Shown: positions 41,642 to 49,896 of the stretch, in pieces
How the letters are laid out: the number at the start of each line of letters is the position of its first letter
Position numbering within the stretch: position 1 is the first letter of the stretch
From: DASYLJ01 sp964432595
Lineage (GTDB): Bacteria; Desulfobacterota; Binatia; DP-6
NCBI GenBank assembly: GCA_964432595.1
Contig: CAYSOF010000013.1
Location: forward strand, 1 to 64,000
Length of the DNA: 64,000 nt
Direction of reading: 5' to 3'
The notes under the pieces: model-generated
The model's input: only the letters and a program-made list of their open reading frames with translations
The model's database searches: none
Told to the model about the DNA's origin: nothing
Program-made: the position numbers and the translations under genes

Positions 41642-44518
41642 ATGAAGCCACCGGCCGTCATCCATTTCCCGCCTTTCCGTCTGGACCTCGTCGCAGGGCA
41701 ACTCTATCGCGGCGACCTGGCCGTGCCGTTGCGGCCGAAGACGTGGACGATGCTGTGCCACCTGGCGGCGCGGCCGGGCGAGCTGGTGGCGAAGGACGAG
41801 CTCCTCGCCGCCGTCTGGCCCGGCACCGCCGTCACCGACGATGCGCCGCGTGTCGCCGTCCGCGAGCTGCGCCGCGCGCTCGGCGACGATCCCGCCGCGC
41901 CGACCCTGATCGAGACGGTGCACGGCCGCGGCTGGCGCTTCCTCGGCGGCACGCGGTCGCCGCCGGCCACGGCCGCGGTCGACGGCATCGTCGTGGGCCG
42001 CGAGACCGAGCTCGCCACGATGGACGGGTGGCTCGAGGCCGCCGCCGGCGGCGAGCGCGTGGTCGCGCTCCTGGCCGGCGACGCCGGCGCCGGCAAGACG
42101 ACGCTGGTGGACCGCTTCGTCGCGCGGGCCGCGACCCGTCGCGACGCCGTCGTCGCGCGCGCGGAGTGCCGCGAGATGCTCGGCGCCGGCGAGCCGTACC
42201 AGCCGCTGCTCGAAGCCGTGTCGGGCGTCGCCCGCGGTCCGTTCGGCGACGCGGTCATCGCGTCCCTCCGCACGCACGCGCCGAGCTGGCTCGCGCAGAT
42301 GCCGTCCCTGATGACGCCCGAGGAGGCGGGCGCGCTTCGCAACCAGCTGGCCGGCTCGACGGGCGAGCGCATGCTGCGCGAGGTGGCCACCTGGGTCGAC
42401 GCGGTCGCCGGTGCGCGGCCGCTCGTCCTGATCGTCGAGGACCTGCACTGGAGCGACGGCGCCACGCTCGACGCGCTCGTGGCCCTGGCGCACGGCCGCG
42501 CCCCCGTCCACCTCCTGGTGCTGGCGACCTATCGGCCCGTGGACGCGATCGTCGCGGATCATCCGCTCCGCGGCGTGCGCCAGGAGCTCGTGCGGCGGCG
42601 TCTCTGCCGCACGCTGACGCTCGGCACGCTTTCGGCGGCCGCCGTGCACGCGTACCTGGCGGCGCGCTTCGATGTCGACGACGCGGCGGTCGGCGCGTTC
42701 GTCCACGAGCGGTCCGATGGCAACCCGTTCTTCATGACCGCGGTCGCCGACCAGCTCGTCGTGGCGGGGTGCCTCGCGCGGGGGGACGACGCCTGGCGCG
42801 TCGACCCGGCCGTCCCGCTGGCCGAGATCGGGATCCCGGAGACGCTGCGGGAGATGATCGAGCGGCAGCTCGACGCCCTCCATCCGCGCACGCTCGCCGT
42901 CCTCGAGGCCGCGAGCGTCGCCGGCATCGAGTTCACCGTCGCCGCCATGACGGCGGCGCTCGACGGCGGCGACGACGAGGCGCTCGAGGACGTGTGCGAT
43001 CGGCTCGTGCGGCAGGGACGCCTCCTGCGCTTCGCGGGCGAGCAGGAGTGGCCCGACGGGACCGTCACCGCCCGCTACGCCTTCCGCCACGCGCTCTACC
43101 GCGACGTCCTCTACGCGCGGCTGACGCCGTCGCGGCGCGCCCGGCTGCACCAGCTGATCGGCGAGCGGCTCGAGCGCGGCCATGCGTCCGACACGGCGAC
43201 GGTCGCCGCGGAGCTCGGCGGCCACTTCGCGCGCAGCCGCGACCGCGTGCGGGCCGTCCAGTACCTCGGGCAGGCGGCCGAGGTGGCGCAGAAGCGGTTC
43301 GCCGACCGCGAGGCGATCGCGTGCCTCGAGCGGGCGCTGGGGCTGCTCGACGACATGCCGGCGTCGCCCGAGCGCACGCAGCAGGAGCTGATGCTGCGCT
43401 TGCTGCTCGGTCCGTCGCTGAGCGTCGCCCTCGGCCATCGCTGTCCCGAGCTGGCGCACTCGAACGCGCGCGTCGGCGAGCTGCTCCAGGACCTCGGCGA
43501 CACGCCGGGCCATCTCTTCGCCGTGCTGTCGCTCTTCTCGTTCGAGCTGATGCGCGGGCGGCTGGCGGCGGCGACGGCGCTGGCCGATCGCGCGCATGCG
43601 CTCGCGCCGCACGTCGCGCCGCCGTTCGTCGCGATCGCGGACATGGCCGCCGGCATCGCGCGCTGCTACGGCGGCGCCGCCGTCGCGGGGCGGTCCTACC
43701 TGGAGGCGGCGGCCGCCGCCGCGCGCCCGGACGCGTTCCCCGTGAGCTTCGACCCGACGCTGGTCGCGCTGAGCCACCTCGCGGACCGCTGTCTCGTCTA
43801 TCTGGGCGAGCCCGACGCGGCGGTCACCATGGCCGAGCGGACGATCGCGCACGCCGCGAGCCTCGGCCATCCTTTCTCGCGGGCCGTCGCCACCAGCACG
43901 ATCGCGCGCATGTGGCTCGTGCTGCGCGATCCGCTCCGCGCCGCGACGTCCGCCGACGAGGCGCTGGCGCTCTGTGCGGAGCACGGCTACCCGGACATCG
44001 CGCTCCGGGCGTCGATCATCCGCGGATGGGCCCGGGCGGTCGGCCCCGACCGCGCCGACGTCGTCGACGACCTGCTGCCGCTCCTCGCGAGCTACGGCCA
44101 GCGCGCCGGCATGGTCGCGATCACGACCGCGCATCTCGCGGTCGTCGAGGCGGCGGTGGCGGCGAATCGCCTCGACGACGCGCTCCATCTCGTCATCGAC
44201 GCCGCGCGCCTCGTCGAGGAGACGGGCGAGCGCATGGAAGAGGCGGAGGTCCACCGCTGGCGCGGCGAGGTCCTGCTCGGCCTGCGCGGCCGGCAGGGAC
44301 GCGCCGAGGCGCGCGCGTGCTTCGACCAGGCGCACGGCGTCGCGACGGCGCAGGGCGCACGCTGGCTCGCGCTGCGGGCCGCGACCAGCCGCGCGCGGCT
44401 CGACGGATCCCGCGGCGGCGAGGGACGGGCGCGGCTCATGGTGCTGCTCGAGGACGTCACCGCCGACGCGTCGTGGCCCGACGTGCGCGACGCGCGCGCG
44501 GCCGCCAGGCTTTCCTAG
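41642..44518 (+). CDS. Winged-helix (OmpR-type) - ATPase - TPR transcriptional regulator
   Basis: This is a 958-aa protein, start ATG 41642. The N-terminal DNA-binding domain (8-102) is of OmpR/PhoB/CadC type, ending in the wing 'LIETVHGRGWRFLGG', with the recognition helix in 'DAPRVAVRELRRALGD'. A STAND-type ATPase follows: Walker A GDAGAGKTT (146-154), Walker B LVLIVEDLHWSD (261-272). Helical TPR-like repeats fill about 480-950. There is no membrane segment or receiver, so activation is probably by an intracellular ligand through the ATPase/TPR part. The TPR half resembles that of the kinase giant. It is the best candidate reader of the GTCCG palindromes, one of which precedes it. Confidence 0.9.
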   Translation: MKPPAVIHFPPFRLDLVAGQLYRGDLAVPLRPKTWTMLCHLAARPGELVAKDELLAAVWPGTAVTDDAPRVAVRELRRALGDDPAAPTLIETVHGRGWRFLGGTRSPPATAAVDGIVVGRETELATMDGWLEAAAGGERVVALLAGDAGAGKTTLVDRFVARAATRRDAVVARAECREMLGAGEPYQPLLEAVSGVARGPFGDAVIASLRTHAPSWLAQMPSLMTPEEAGALRNQLAGSTGERMLREVATWVDAVAGARPLVLIVEDLHWSDGATLDALVALAHGRAPVHLLVLATYRPVDAIVADHPLRGVRQELVRRRLCRTLTLGTLSAAAVHAYLAARFDVDDAAVGAFVHERSDGNPFFMTAVADQLVVAGCLARGDDAWRVDPAVPLAEIGIPETLREMIERQLDALHPRTLAVLEAASVAGIEFTVAAMTAALDGGDDEALEDVCDRLVRQGRLLRFAGEQEWPDGTVTARYAFRHALYRDVLYARLTPSRRARLHQLIGERLERGHASDTATVAAELGGHFARSRDRVRAVQYLGQAAEVAQKRFADREAIACLERALGLLDDMPASPERTQQELMLRLLLGPSLSVALGHRCPELAHSNARVGELLQDLGDTPGHLFAVLSLFSFELMRGRLAAATALADRAHALAPHVAPPFVAIADMAAGIARCYGGAAVAGRSYLEAAAAAARPDAFPVSFDPTLVALSHLADRCLVYLGEPDAAVTMAERTIAHAASLGHPFSRAVATSTIARMWLVLRDPLRAATSADEALALCAEHGYPDIALRASIIRGWARAVGPDRADVVDDLLPLLASYGQRAGMVAITTAHLAVVEAAVAANRLDDALHLVIDAARLVEETGERMEEAEVHRWRGEVLLGLRGRQGRAEARACFDQAHGVATAQGARWLALRAATSRARLDGSRGGEGRARLMVLLEDVTADASWPDVRDARAAARLS

Positions 44519-44772
44519 CTGCGCGGGTCGTGCAGGCGCAGCTCGAACTCGCCGTCGAGCGTCGAAGCGAGGGCCGCGGCGATCAGCGGCTGCAGCATCT
44601 CGCCGGGCAGCACGCACGCGCCGGTCTCGCAGTGCGCTCCGTCGACGTCGAGCCGCAGCTCGATGCGCGCCGTCCGCGGATCGGCCGCGACGAGGATCAG
44701 GTCGGCGCCGTCGCTCGTCACGAGCCCGCGTGCCGACTCGAGCGCCACGGCGACGTCCTCCGCCGTCCACAT
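44515..44772 (-). CDS. Small unknown protein, third gene of the UGSC cassette
   Basis: This 85-aa protein starts at ATG 44772, one base overlapping the upstream stop (TGATG). The sequence is alpha/beta: 'LVTSDGADLILVAADPRTARIELRLDV', then 'DGAHCETGACVLPGEMLQPLIAAAL', with a Cys-x4-Cys pair before a helix. The pattern recalls the NifU C-terminal domain but lacks its C-x-x-C, so I do not call it that. Its strict coupling to the 355-aa and UGSC genes says it serves them. Its stop shares CTAG with the winged-helix regulator gene. Confidence 0.65.
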   Translation of the reverse strand: MWTAEDVAVALESARGLVTSDGADLILVAADPRTARIELRLDVDGAHCETGACVLPGEMLQPLIAAALASTLDGEFELRLHDPRS

Positions 44773-45839
44773 CAGCGGGCCTCCGGCCGCAGCACGGCCG
44801 CGCTCTGCATTTCGCTCTGGCACCAGCTCGGCAGGATCATCGCGTGCAGGCTGCCGAGCCCGCCGCAGACGACCGGCACGAACTGATCGGGCCGGTTCGT
44901 CAGGAAGACGCGTTCCTGCGCGTCGACCCGCTGCTTGCGCCGCAAGACCTCCTGATTGGCCGGGCGCCACACGTCGATCGGTTGCCACGCGTGCTCCCAG
45001 AGGTACGCCTGCAGCGACTCGACGGCCGGAAACGTCTTCCCGAGACGCTCCGCCCACATCGGGTTCAGCGCGACGACCACCTGGCCACAGTCGCCGGTGA
45101 CCTCGAGGTACCAGTTGCTCATCGGGTACGCGATGCTCTTCGCGATCATGTAGGCGAGGTCGCGCGGGTCGTCGTTGTTGGTGTCGGCCACGGGAAAATT
45201 GCCCTTGCCGCCATGGACGGTCACGACCTCGGCGTCGGGCGCGAAGCCGCGTCGGACCGCGAGCGACGGCCACGGCGAGCGCTCCTCCCACTCCGCGAAA
45301 CACTGCCCGAAGCGCGCCGCCTGCCCGAAGACGCTGCGCGACGTCTCGCCGACGCGCTGGCCGCCGATGTTCCGCAGGCAGAGCGCGACCGCGCGGCCGA
45401 TCGTCATCGAGCCGCGCCCGGCGGCGCCCCCGAAGCAGCCCGCCTTGTAGTCGACCTGCACGTCGTCGCGCCGGGGCCCGTTGACGATGCTCATCGGGAA
45501 GACGCTCGACGTGGTCGTCGTCACGGCGACGGCGTTGAACTCGGGACGCATGATCGCCTCGAGCGCGGCCAGCACCAGCGGGAAGGCCCGCGGCTCGCAG
45601 CCCGCCATCACGGCGTTGATCGCGGCGAGCTCGACGGTCGCTTCGCCGTGCCGCGGCGGGAGCCGGCCCACCACGTGATCGGCCCGGAGCGGCGTCGCGT
45701 CGAGCAGCGCGTGGATGCGCGCGTCGGTCGGCGGGATGAGCGGCGCGCCGTCGCCCCAGCGCTCCGCGAGCGAGAGCGCATGGAACGCCTCGACGTCGTC
45801 GTCGATCTCGAGCGTGCGGCTGGTGAGGACGGCCGTCAT
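44772..45839 (-). CDS. Unknown 355-aa protein, second gene of the UGSC cassette
   Basis: Start ATG 45839 overlaps the UGSC stop (ATGA). I do not recognise a named family. Features seen include 'SLAERWGDGAPLIPPTD' near the N-terminus, 'ELAAINAVMAGCEPRAFPLVLAALEAI', 'TTTTSSVFPMSIVNGP', 'YKAGCFGGAAGRGSMTIGRA', 'CLRNIGGQRVGETSRSVFGQ' and 'EWEERSPWPSLAVRRGF' (several abridged). The Cys and Gly-rich loops and conserved-looking Trp/Arg patches look enzymatic. No signal peptide or TM. Being coupled to a UGSC protein, it is a likely partner subunit or enzyme acting with its Cys motif. Confidence 0.75.
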   Translation of the reverse strand: MTAVLTSRTLEIDDDVEAFHALSLAERWGDGAPLIPPTDARIHALLDATPLRADHVVGRLPPRHGEATVELAAINAVMAGCEPRAFPLVLAALEAIMRPEFNAVAVTTTTSSVFPMSIVNGPRRDDVQVDYKAGCFGGAAGRGSMTIGRAVALCLRNIGGQRVGETSRSVFGQAARFGQCFAEWEERSPWPSLAVRRGFAPDAEVVTVHGGKGNFPVADTNNDDPRDLAYMIAKSIAYPMSNWYLEVTGDCGQVVVALNPMWAERLGKTFPAVESLQAYLWEHAWQPIDVWRPANQEVLRRKQRVDAQERVFLTNRPDQFVPVVCGGLGSLHAMILPSWCQSEMQSAAVLRPEAR

Positions 45840-46429
45840 CGCGTCGCGCCCAGCGCGCGAAGGAACTGGGGATAGAACGCGTCGGCGATGCGCAGCAGGT
45901 CCGCCTCGGCGCGCGTCTCGAGCGGGTAGGGCAGGACCAGGATCTTGAGGCTCGGGTGACCGAGGAACGTCGCCGTCGTGCGCGCGTGCGTGACGAATTC
46001 CTCGCAGATGGCGGCGACGACGGGCTTCCGCCGCTGCTCGACGAGGATCGCGTCGCGCACGGACCACATCGTGCACGAGCCGCACGTGCCGAGCCCGACG
46101 ACCGCGCAGTCGACGTCGTCGAGCCAGGTCGCCAGGTCGCCGCGCGTCCGCTCGCCCTCCGGGCCGGTGCGTTCGCCGGTCTGCAGCAGGACGGGGGCGG
46201 CGCCGTCGTCGCGGAGGCGGCCGACCCAGTCCGCCGCGATGACCTGCCACGAGCGCCACGTGGCGTCCTGGCGCACGCCGACGCGCAGCCCGCGCAGCGC
46301 GCGGTCGACGGTGAACGCCGGGGCGCCGGCGTCGGCGGGAAACGTCGCGGTCGGACAGCGGATCGTGATGCGCGACACGCGCCAGCGATACGACGCGCTC
46401 GGAGCGGTGGTCAATCGCGCGGATCGCAT
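45836..46429 (-). CDS. UGSC family (seleno)protein homolog, Cys form
   Basis: This 197-aa protein has the motif 'GLGTCGSCTMWSVRDAI' in its middle. It matches the U/C-G-S-C motif of UGSC proteins, in which many homologs have selenocysteine at the first position; here it is Cys (TGC). 'FVTHARTTATFLGHPSLKILVLPYPLE' (in parts) follows, as in that family. The function of the family is not known to me beyond its redox-looking motif. Start ATG 46429 shares the tetramer CATG with the divergent DUF3592 start, so a GTG at 46378 (before SRITIRCPTATF) may be the real start. It leads a three-gene coupled cassette. Confidence 0.8.
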   Translation of the reverse strand: MRSARLTTAPSASYRWRVSRITIRCPTATFPADAGAPAFTVDRALRGLRVGVRQDATWRSWQVIAADWVGRLRDDGAAPVLLQTGERTGPEGERTRGDLATWLDDVDCAVVGLGTCGSCTMWSVRDAILVEQRRKPVVAAICEEFVTHARTTATFLGHPSLKILVLPYPLETRAEADLLRIADAFYPQFLRALGATR

Positions 46430-46919
46430 GATAACGGGCGGCGCCGTGGACCCGTGGCTGATCTACGACGCGATCGTCCTCCTCTACGTCGTGGTGATCG
46501 TGGCGATCGTCTGGCGGCAGCAGCGGCTGCGCCGCGAGGTGGTCGCGGCGCGGTCGTGGCCCGCCACGGCGAGCCGGGTGGTCGAGACGCGTATGGACGA
46601 GATCGTCGCCACGAAGGGCGGCACGACCTATTTCCCGCGCGTCGTGTACGAGTACACGGTCGGCGGCCGGGCCCATCGCAGTCAGCAGCCGTATCTCGGC
46701 GGCGACGTGGGGTTCAGTTTCCGACGCAATGCCGATCGCCGCCTCACGGAGCTGGCCGACGCCGCGGCCGTGCAGGTCCACTACGACCCGGCCGACCCGG
46801 CCCGCGCGGTCATCCAACGCCGCGCGCCGATCATGCGCCGGAACGACGTGCTGCTCGGCATCCTGGTCGTCGTGCTGCTCGGCTTGCTGACCGGACCGGC
46901 CTGGTTCCACCTGCTCTGA
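46428..46919 (+). CDS. DUF3592 membrane protein
   Basis: This 163-aa protein has TM1 near the N-terminus ('LIYDAIVLLYVVVIVAIVW') and TM2 at the C-terminus ('VLLGILVVVLLGLLTGPAW'). They bracket a soluble domain: 'ATASRVVETRMD', 'TYFPRVVYEYTVGGRAHRS', 'VQVHYDPADPARAVI', the standard strand pattern of DUF3592. The biochemical role is unknown. ATG 46428 overlaps the opposite start codon; GTG 46446 (VDPWLIYDAI) is an alternative that would leave more promoter space. Confidence 0.85.
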   Translation: MITGGAVDPWLIYDAIVLLYVVVIVAIVWRQQRLRREVVAARSWPATASRVVETRMDEIVATKGGTTYFPRVVYEYTVGGRAHRSQQPYLGGDVGFSFRRNADRRLTELADAAAVQVHYDPADPARAVIQRRAPIMRRNDVLLGILVVVLLGLLTGPAWFHLL

Positions 46920-46926
46920 CGGTCGC

Positions 46927-46956
46927 GTCACGAAATCTACCCGAAACCGTCCGGAC
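46927..46956 (+). promoter_or_regulatory. Conserved upstream element of the 67-aa gene, copy 1
   Basis: These 30 bp, with GTCACGAAA, ACCCGAAACC and CCGGAC blocks, are identical at 25 of 30 positions to 49836-49865, which stands before the paralogous 67-aa gene. The element begins 64 bp before the GTG start at 46991. A shared promoter or operator is likely, since the two spacers otherwise differ. Confidence 0.6.
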
Positions 46957-46990
46957 ACGGCCCGCGGGGGTGCGGTACAGCACGATCGCC

Positions 46991-47194
46991 GTGGACCATC
47001 GCCATCGACCCCTGCCGCCCGATCGGGCGTTCGTCGTGCGGTTCCGTGCCGGGACCGACCCGACCCGCGAGGACGTCGCCGGCCTCGTCGAGCACGTGTC
47101 GTCGGGCCGCGGCGTCCGCTTCGACTCCTACGAGGAGCTGCTCGCGTTCCTCCGCCGCCAGCTCGCGTCCCTCGGCCCCCCGGGCGACGAGTGA
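46991..47194 (+). CDS. Small 67-aa protein, paralog of 49897-50100
   Basis: Start is GTG 46991 (reads M-DHRHRPLPPDRAFVVRFRAG). It is 67 aa, as is the second copy, and aligns with it: 'DRAFVVRFRAGTDP' with 'DHAFVIRFRAGTGS', then 'VEHVSSGRGVRFDSYEEL' with 'IEHVASGRGARFVSLDDM', then a C-terminal amphipathic helix. No Cys, TM or signal peptide. The fold would be beta-beta-alpha, of the kind seen in small regulatory or adaptor proteins. Function unknown. It converges on the MFS/zinc-finger gene, 4 bp away. Confidence 0.75.
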   Translation: MDHRHRPLPPDRAFVVRFRAGTDPTREDVAGLVEHVSSGRGVRFDSYEELLAFLRRQLASLGPPGDE

Positions 47195-47198
47195 GCCG

Positions 47199-49037
47199 TC
47201 AGACGGCGACCTCGTCGACGTAGCACCAGCGCCAGTCCTCGCCCGGCTCCATCGACCGCACGATCGGGTGGTGCGTCGACCAGAAGTGGCGCGTCGCGTG
47301 CTGGTTCTTCGACGAGTCGCAGCAGCCGACGTGGCCGCAGGTGAGACACATGCGGAGGTGCACCCACCGGTCGCCGGTGCGCAGGCAGTCGATGCAGCCC
47401 GCGGCGGCGGGCTCGGGACGGGCGATCGCGTCGAGGTGGCCGCAGGACGCCGTCGCGGGCTCCATGACGGCCGGCGCGCCGGTCGCCGAGCGCAGCGAGA
47501 CCGCGGCCACCATCCCGCCGCCGAGCACGAGGCCGGCGCAGAGCAGCATCGATCCACGGAAGCCGTCGAGGAAGGCCGCGCCGACGATGGCGTCGAGCCG
47601 CGCGCGCTCGGCCGGCGCGACCCAGGCCGGCAGCGTCGTGTCGGCGAGGCTGCGCCGCTCGCGGACGAGCAGCCGCGCCTCCTCGATCGGGACCGCGGCG
47701 GCGGCGAGCCGCCGCTCGAGCGCGCGGCCGTAGAGGCCCAGCGCGACGACGCCGACCACCGCGACCGCGAGCAGCGTGCCGACGCGCGCCGCGGTGCCGT
47801 TCACGCCCGACGCGATGCCCGCGGCCGCCGGCTCGACCGCGCCGAGCACCGCCGTCGTGAGCGGCGCCAGCGTGAGCCCCGTGCCCAGTCCGGCGACCGT
47901 CATCGGCAGCAGAAACGTCGTCCAGTAGGAGCCGCCCACGCCCGGCAGCGCCATGGCCGCCAGGCCGACCGCCGTGATGACCGGTCCGGCGACGAGGAGG
48001 GGCTTCGTGCCGACGCGGTCGGCGAGCACGCCGGCGCGGCGCGAGAGCAGCGCGATCAGCGCGGCGAAGGGCAGGAAGGCCGCGCCGGTCGCGGTGCCCG
48101 AGTAGCCCTGCACCTGCACGAGGTTGAACGGCAGGAGGAAGAACGCGCCGGTCAGGCCGGCATAGACCAGGACGGTGAGCAGGTTGACGCCGCGGAACGC
48201 CGGCGACGCGAACAGGGCGGGGGGCACCATCGGGCTCGCCGCCCGTCGCTCGTGCACGACGAACGCGCCGACGGCGCCGAGGCCGGCGGCGAGCGCCACC
48301 CAGGCGGGCACGCCGGCGCCGACCGCGATGATGCCGCTCACGATGCCGAGCAGCCCGAGCGTCGCGAGCGCGGCGCCGATCCAGTCGACGTCGGGCGTAC
48401 GGCGCATGACGGGCGGGTCGGGAACGCGCAGGTGCGTCACGAGGAGCGCCAGCGCCGCCGGCGGCAGCACGGCGGCGAACGCGACGCGCCACGAGCCGGC
48501 GTCGACGAACCAGCCGCCGAGGAGCGGGCTCAGCGCGCCGATCAGCGCCGTCACGGCCGACCACGTGCCGATCGCGCGGCCGCGCTCGGCGCGCGGGAAC
48601 GCCCCGCTGAGCAAGGCCAGGCTGTTCGGCGTGAGCAGCGCCGCGGCGAGCCCCTGCGCCGCGCGCGCGGCGATCAGCGTCCCGACGTCGGGCGCCAGGC
48701 TGGCCGCCGCCGACGCCACGGCCAGCGCCACGATGCCGAGCGCGAACATGCGGCGGCGGCCGAAGCGATCGCCCGCCGCGCCGCCGGCGAGCGTCAGTGC
48801 CGCGAGGAGGATCGTGTAGGCGCTCGCGACCCACTGCATCTCGGCGACGGTCGCGCCGAGCGACGCCTGGATGGCCGGCAGCGCGACGTTGATCACCGAC
48901 GCGACCATGAACGCGAGGCTCGAGCCGAGGATCGTCGACCAGAGCACCCAGCGGCGCGCGTGCGACGCGCAGCCCGGGGTCTCGGGAGCGACGCGCGCGG
49001 CGCCGACGTCGCCCGGCGGTCGTTCGGTGCCGATCAT
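47199..49037 (-). CDS. MFS exporter fused to a UBP-type zinc finger
   Basis: This is a 612-aa protein, start ATG 49037 (MIGTERPPG). Residues about 30-530 are a 14-helix DHA2-type major facilitator: 'INVALPAIQASLGATVAEMQWVASAYTIL', motif A 'GAAGDRFGRRRMF', motif C-like 'LIGALSPLLGGWFVD' (abridged). The last 75 residues are a UBP zinc finger: 'ASCGHLDAI', 'CIDCLRTGDRWVHLRMCLTCGHVGCCDSS', 'HATRHFWSTHHPIVRS.EPGEDWRWCY', with all expected Cys/His ligands. This finger recognises ubiquitin C-termini in eukaryotes; in bacteria it appears as a small stand-alone or fused domain of unknown role. Drug/proton antiport is the transporter call; the tail faces the cytoplasm. Confidence 0.92.
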   Translation of the reverse strand: MIGTERPPGDVGAARVAPETPGCASHARRWVLWSTILGSSLAFMVASVINVALPAIQASLGATVAEMQWVASAYTILLAALTLAGGAAGDRFGRRRMFALGIVALAVASAAASLAPDVGTLIAARAAQGLAAALLTPNSLALLSGAFPRAERGRAIGTWSAVTALIGALSPLLGGWFVDAGSWRVAFAAVLPPAALALLVTHLRVPDPPVMRRTPDVDWIGAALATLGLLGIVSGIIAVGAGVPAWVALAAGLGAVGAFVVHERRAASPMVPPALFASPAFRGVNLLTVLVYAGLTGAFFLLPFNLVQVQGYSGTATGAAFLPFAALIALLSRRAGVLADRVGTKPLLVAGPVITAVGLAAMALPGVGGSYWTTFLLPMTVAGLGTGLTLAPLTTAVLGAVEPAAAGIASGVNGTAARVGTLLAVAVVGVVALGLYGRALERRLAAAAVPIEEARLLVRERRSLADTTLPAWVAPAERARLDAIVGAAFLDGFRGSMLLCAGLVLGGGMVAAVSLRSATGAPAVMEPATASCGHLDAIARPEPAAAGCIDCLRTGDRWVHLRMCLTCGHVGCCDSSKNQHATRHFWSTHHPIVRSMEPGEDWRWCYVDEVAV

Positions 49038-49125
49038 GCGTCGAGCGGGTTGTGGCCTCGCGACGCTGCTCGCGCAAGTACGATCGATGTTGCGTGGCCG
49101 TCCGAGGCGGAGTGTAACGCACGGC

Positions 49126-49836
49126 ATGGCCAGACCCGCCGTTCGCACCCCCGACGTCGCGCGCTTCACCGGCTTCGCCGACACCGATCGGCGCTTCTTC
49201 CGGGCGCTTGCCCGCAACCAGGACCGCGCATGGTTCCAGGCGCACAAGCGCGACTACGAGGACGGCTGGCTGCATCCGATGCAGGCGCTCCTCGCGGAGG
49301 TGCGCGAGCGCATCGACGACGCGTTCCCGCAGCAGCCGCTCGCGGGCGGAAAGGTGTTCCGCATCTACCGCGACGTGCGTTTCTCGAAGGACAAGTCGCC
49401 CTACAAGACGCACGTCGGCGGCTACATCGGGCTCGAGGGCGGCGAGGCCGGGCCGTCGGCGCCGTCGCCGCTCTACCTCCATCTCGGCGACGGCGAAGCG
49501 TTCGCCTGCGCCGGGCACTACATGATGACGCCGCCGCAGCTGGCGCGCTTCCGGGAGGCCGTCGCCGACGACCGGGGCGCGGCGCTGGCGAAGCTCCTGA
49601 AGGGGCTCGGGCGCGCGGGGTACGGCATCGGGGCGCACGAGACCATGGCGAAGGTGCCGCGCGGCGTGGACCCGTCGCATCCGCGCGCCGATCTCCTGCG
49701 CCAGAAGGGGCTCATCGTGAGCTTCCCCGAGCTGCCGCCGTCGCTGCTGGTCGAGCGCGGCCTCGTGGCGTGGCTGGTGAAGCACGTGAAGCGGGTCGCA
49801 CCCGTCGTCGAATGGCTGGCGGCGATCCAGGAATAG
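49126..49836 (+). CDS. DUF2461 / TIGR02453 family protein
   Basis: This 236-aa protein starts at ATG 49126 (MARPAVRTPDVARFTGF). Family signatures are 'FFRALARNQDRAWFQAHKRDYED', 'KVFRIYRDVRFSKDKSPYKTHVGGYIG' and 'PLYLHLGDGEAFACAGHYMMTPPQLARFR' (each abridged). The family is widespread in bacteria and fungi and its biochemical role is unknown. It is divergent from the MFS/zinc-finger gene (88 bp) and precedes the second 67-aa gene on the same strand. Confidence 0.9.
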   Translation: MARPAVRTPDVARFTGFADTDRRFFRALARNQDRAWFQAHKRDYEDGWLHPMQALLAEVRERIDDAFPQQPLAGGKVFRIYRDVRFSKDKSPYKTHVGGYIGLEGGEAGPSAPSPLYLHLGDGEAFACAGHYMMTPPQLARFREAVADDRGAALAKLLKGLGRAGYGIGAHETMAKVPRGVDPSHPRADLLRQKGLIVSFPELPPSLLVERGLVAWLVKHVKRVAPVVEWLAAIQE

Positions 49837-49865
49837 TCACGAAAGTCACCCGAAACCCGCCGGAC
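49836..49865 (+). promoter_or_regulatory. Conserved upstream element of the 67-aa gene, copy 2
   Basis: It matches 46927-46956 at 25 of 30 positions and starts 61 bp before the ATG at 49897, almost the same distance as copy 1. It begins on the last base of the DUF2461 stop codon. A shorter relative (AGTCACCCGAA at 54996-55006) precedes the exported-protein gene at 55030. Confidence 0.6.
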
Positions 49866-49896
49866 CGGTCGCCCGCCCGGGTGCTACGTCGGGGGC

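Noticed and set aside
41096..44770. 1224-codon minus-strand frame opposite the winged-helix regulator
   Set aside because: Same shadow pattern; the plus strand has the OmpR-type domain and Walker motifs.
44515..44772. NifU-like Fe-S scaffold
   Set aside because: Strand order is suggestive but the C-x-x-C ligand motif is absent.
45836..46429. Selenoprotein with in-frame TGA
   Set aside because: The motif codon is TGC, so this is the Cys form; no SECIS-like hairpin was sought successfully.
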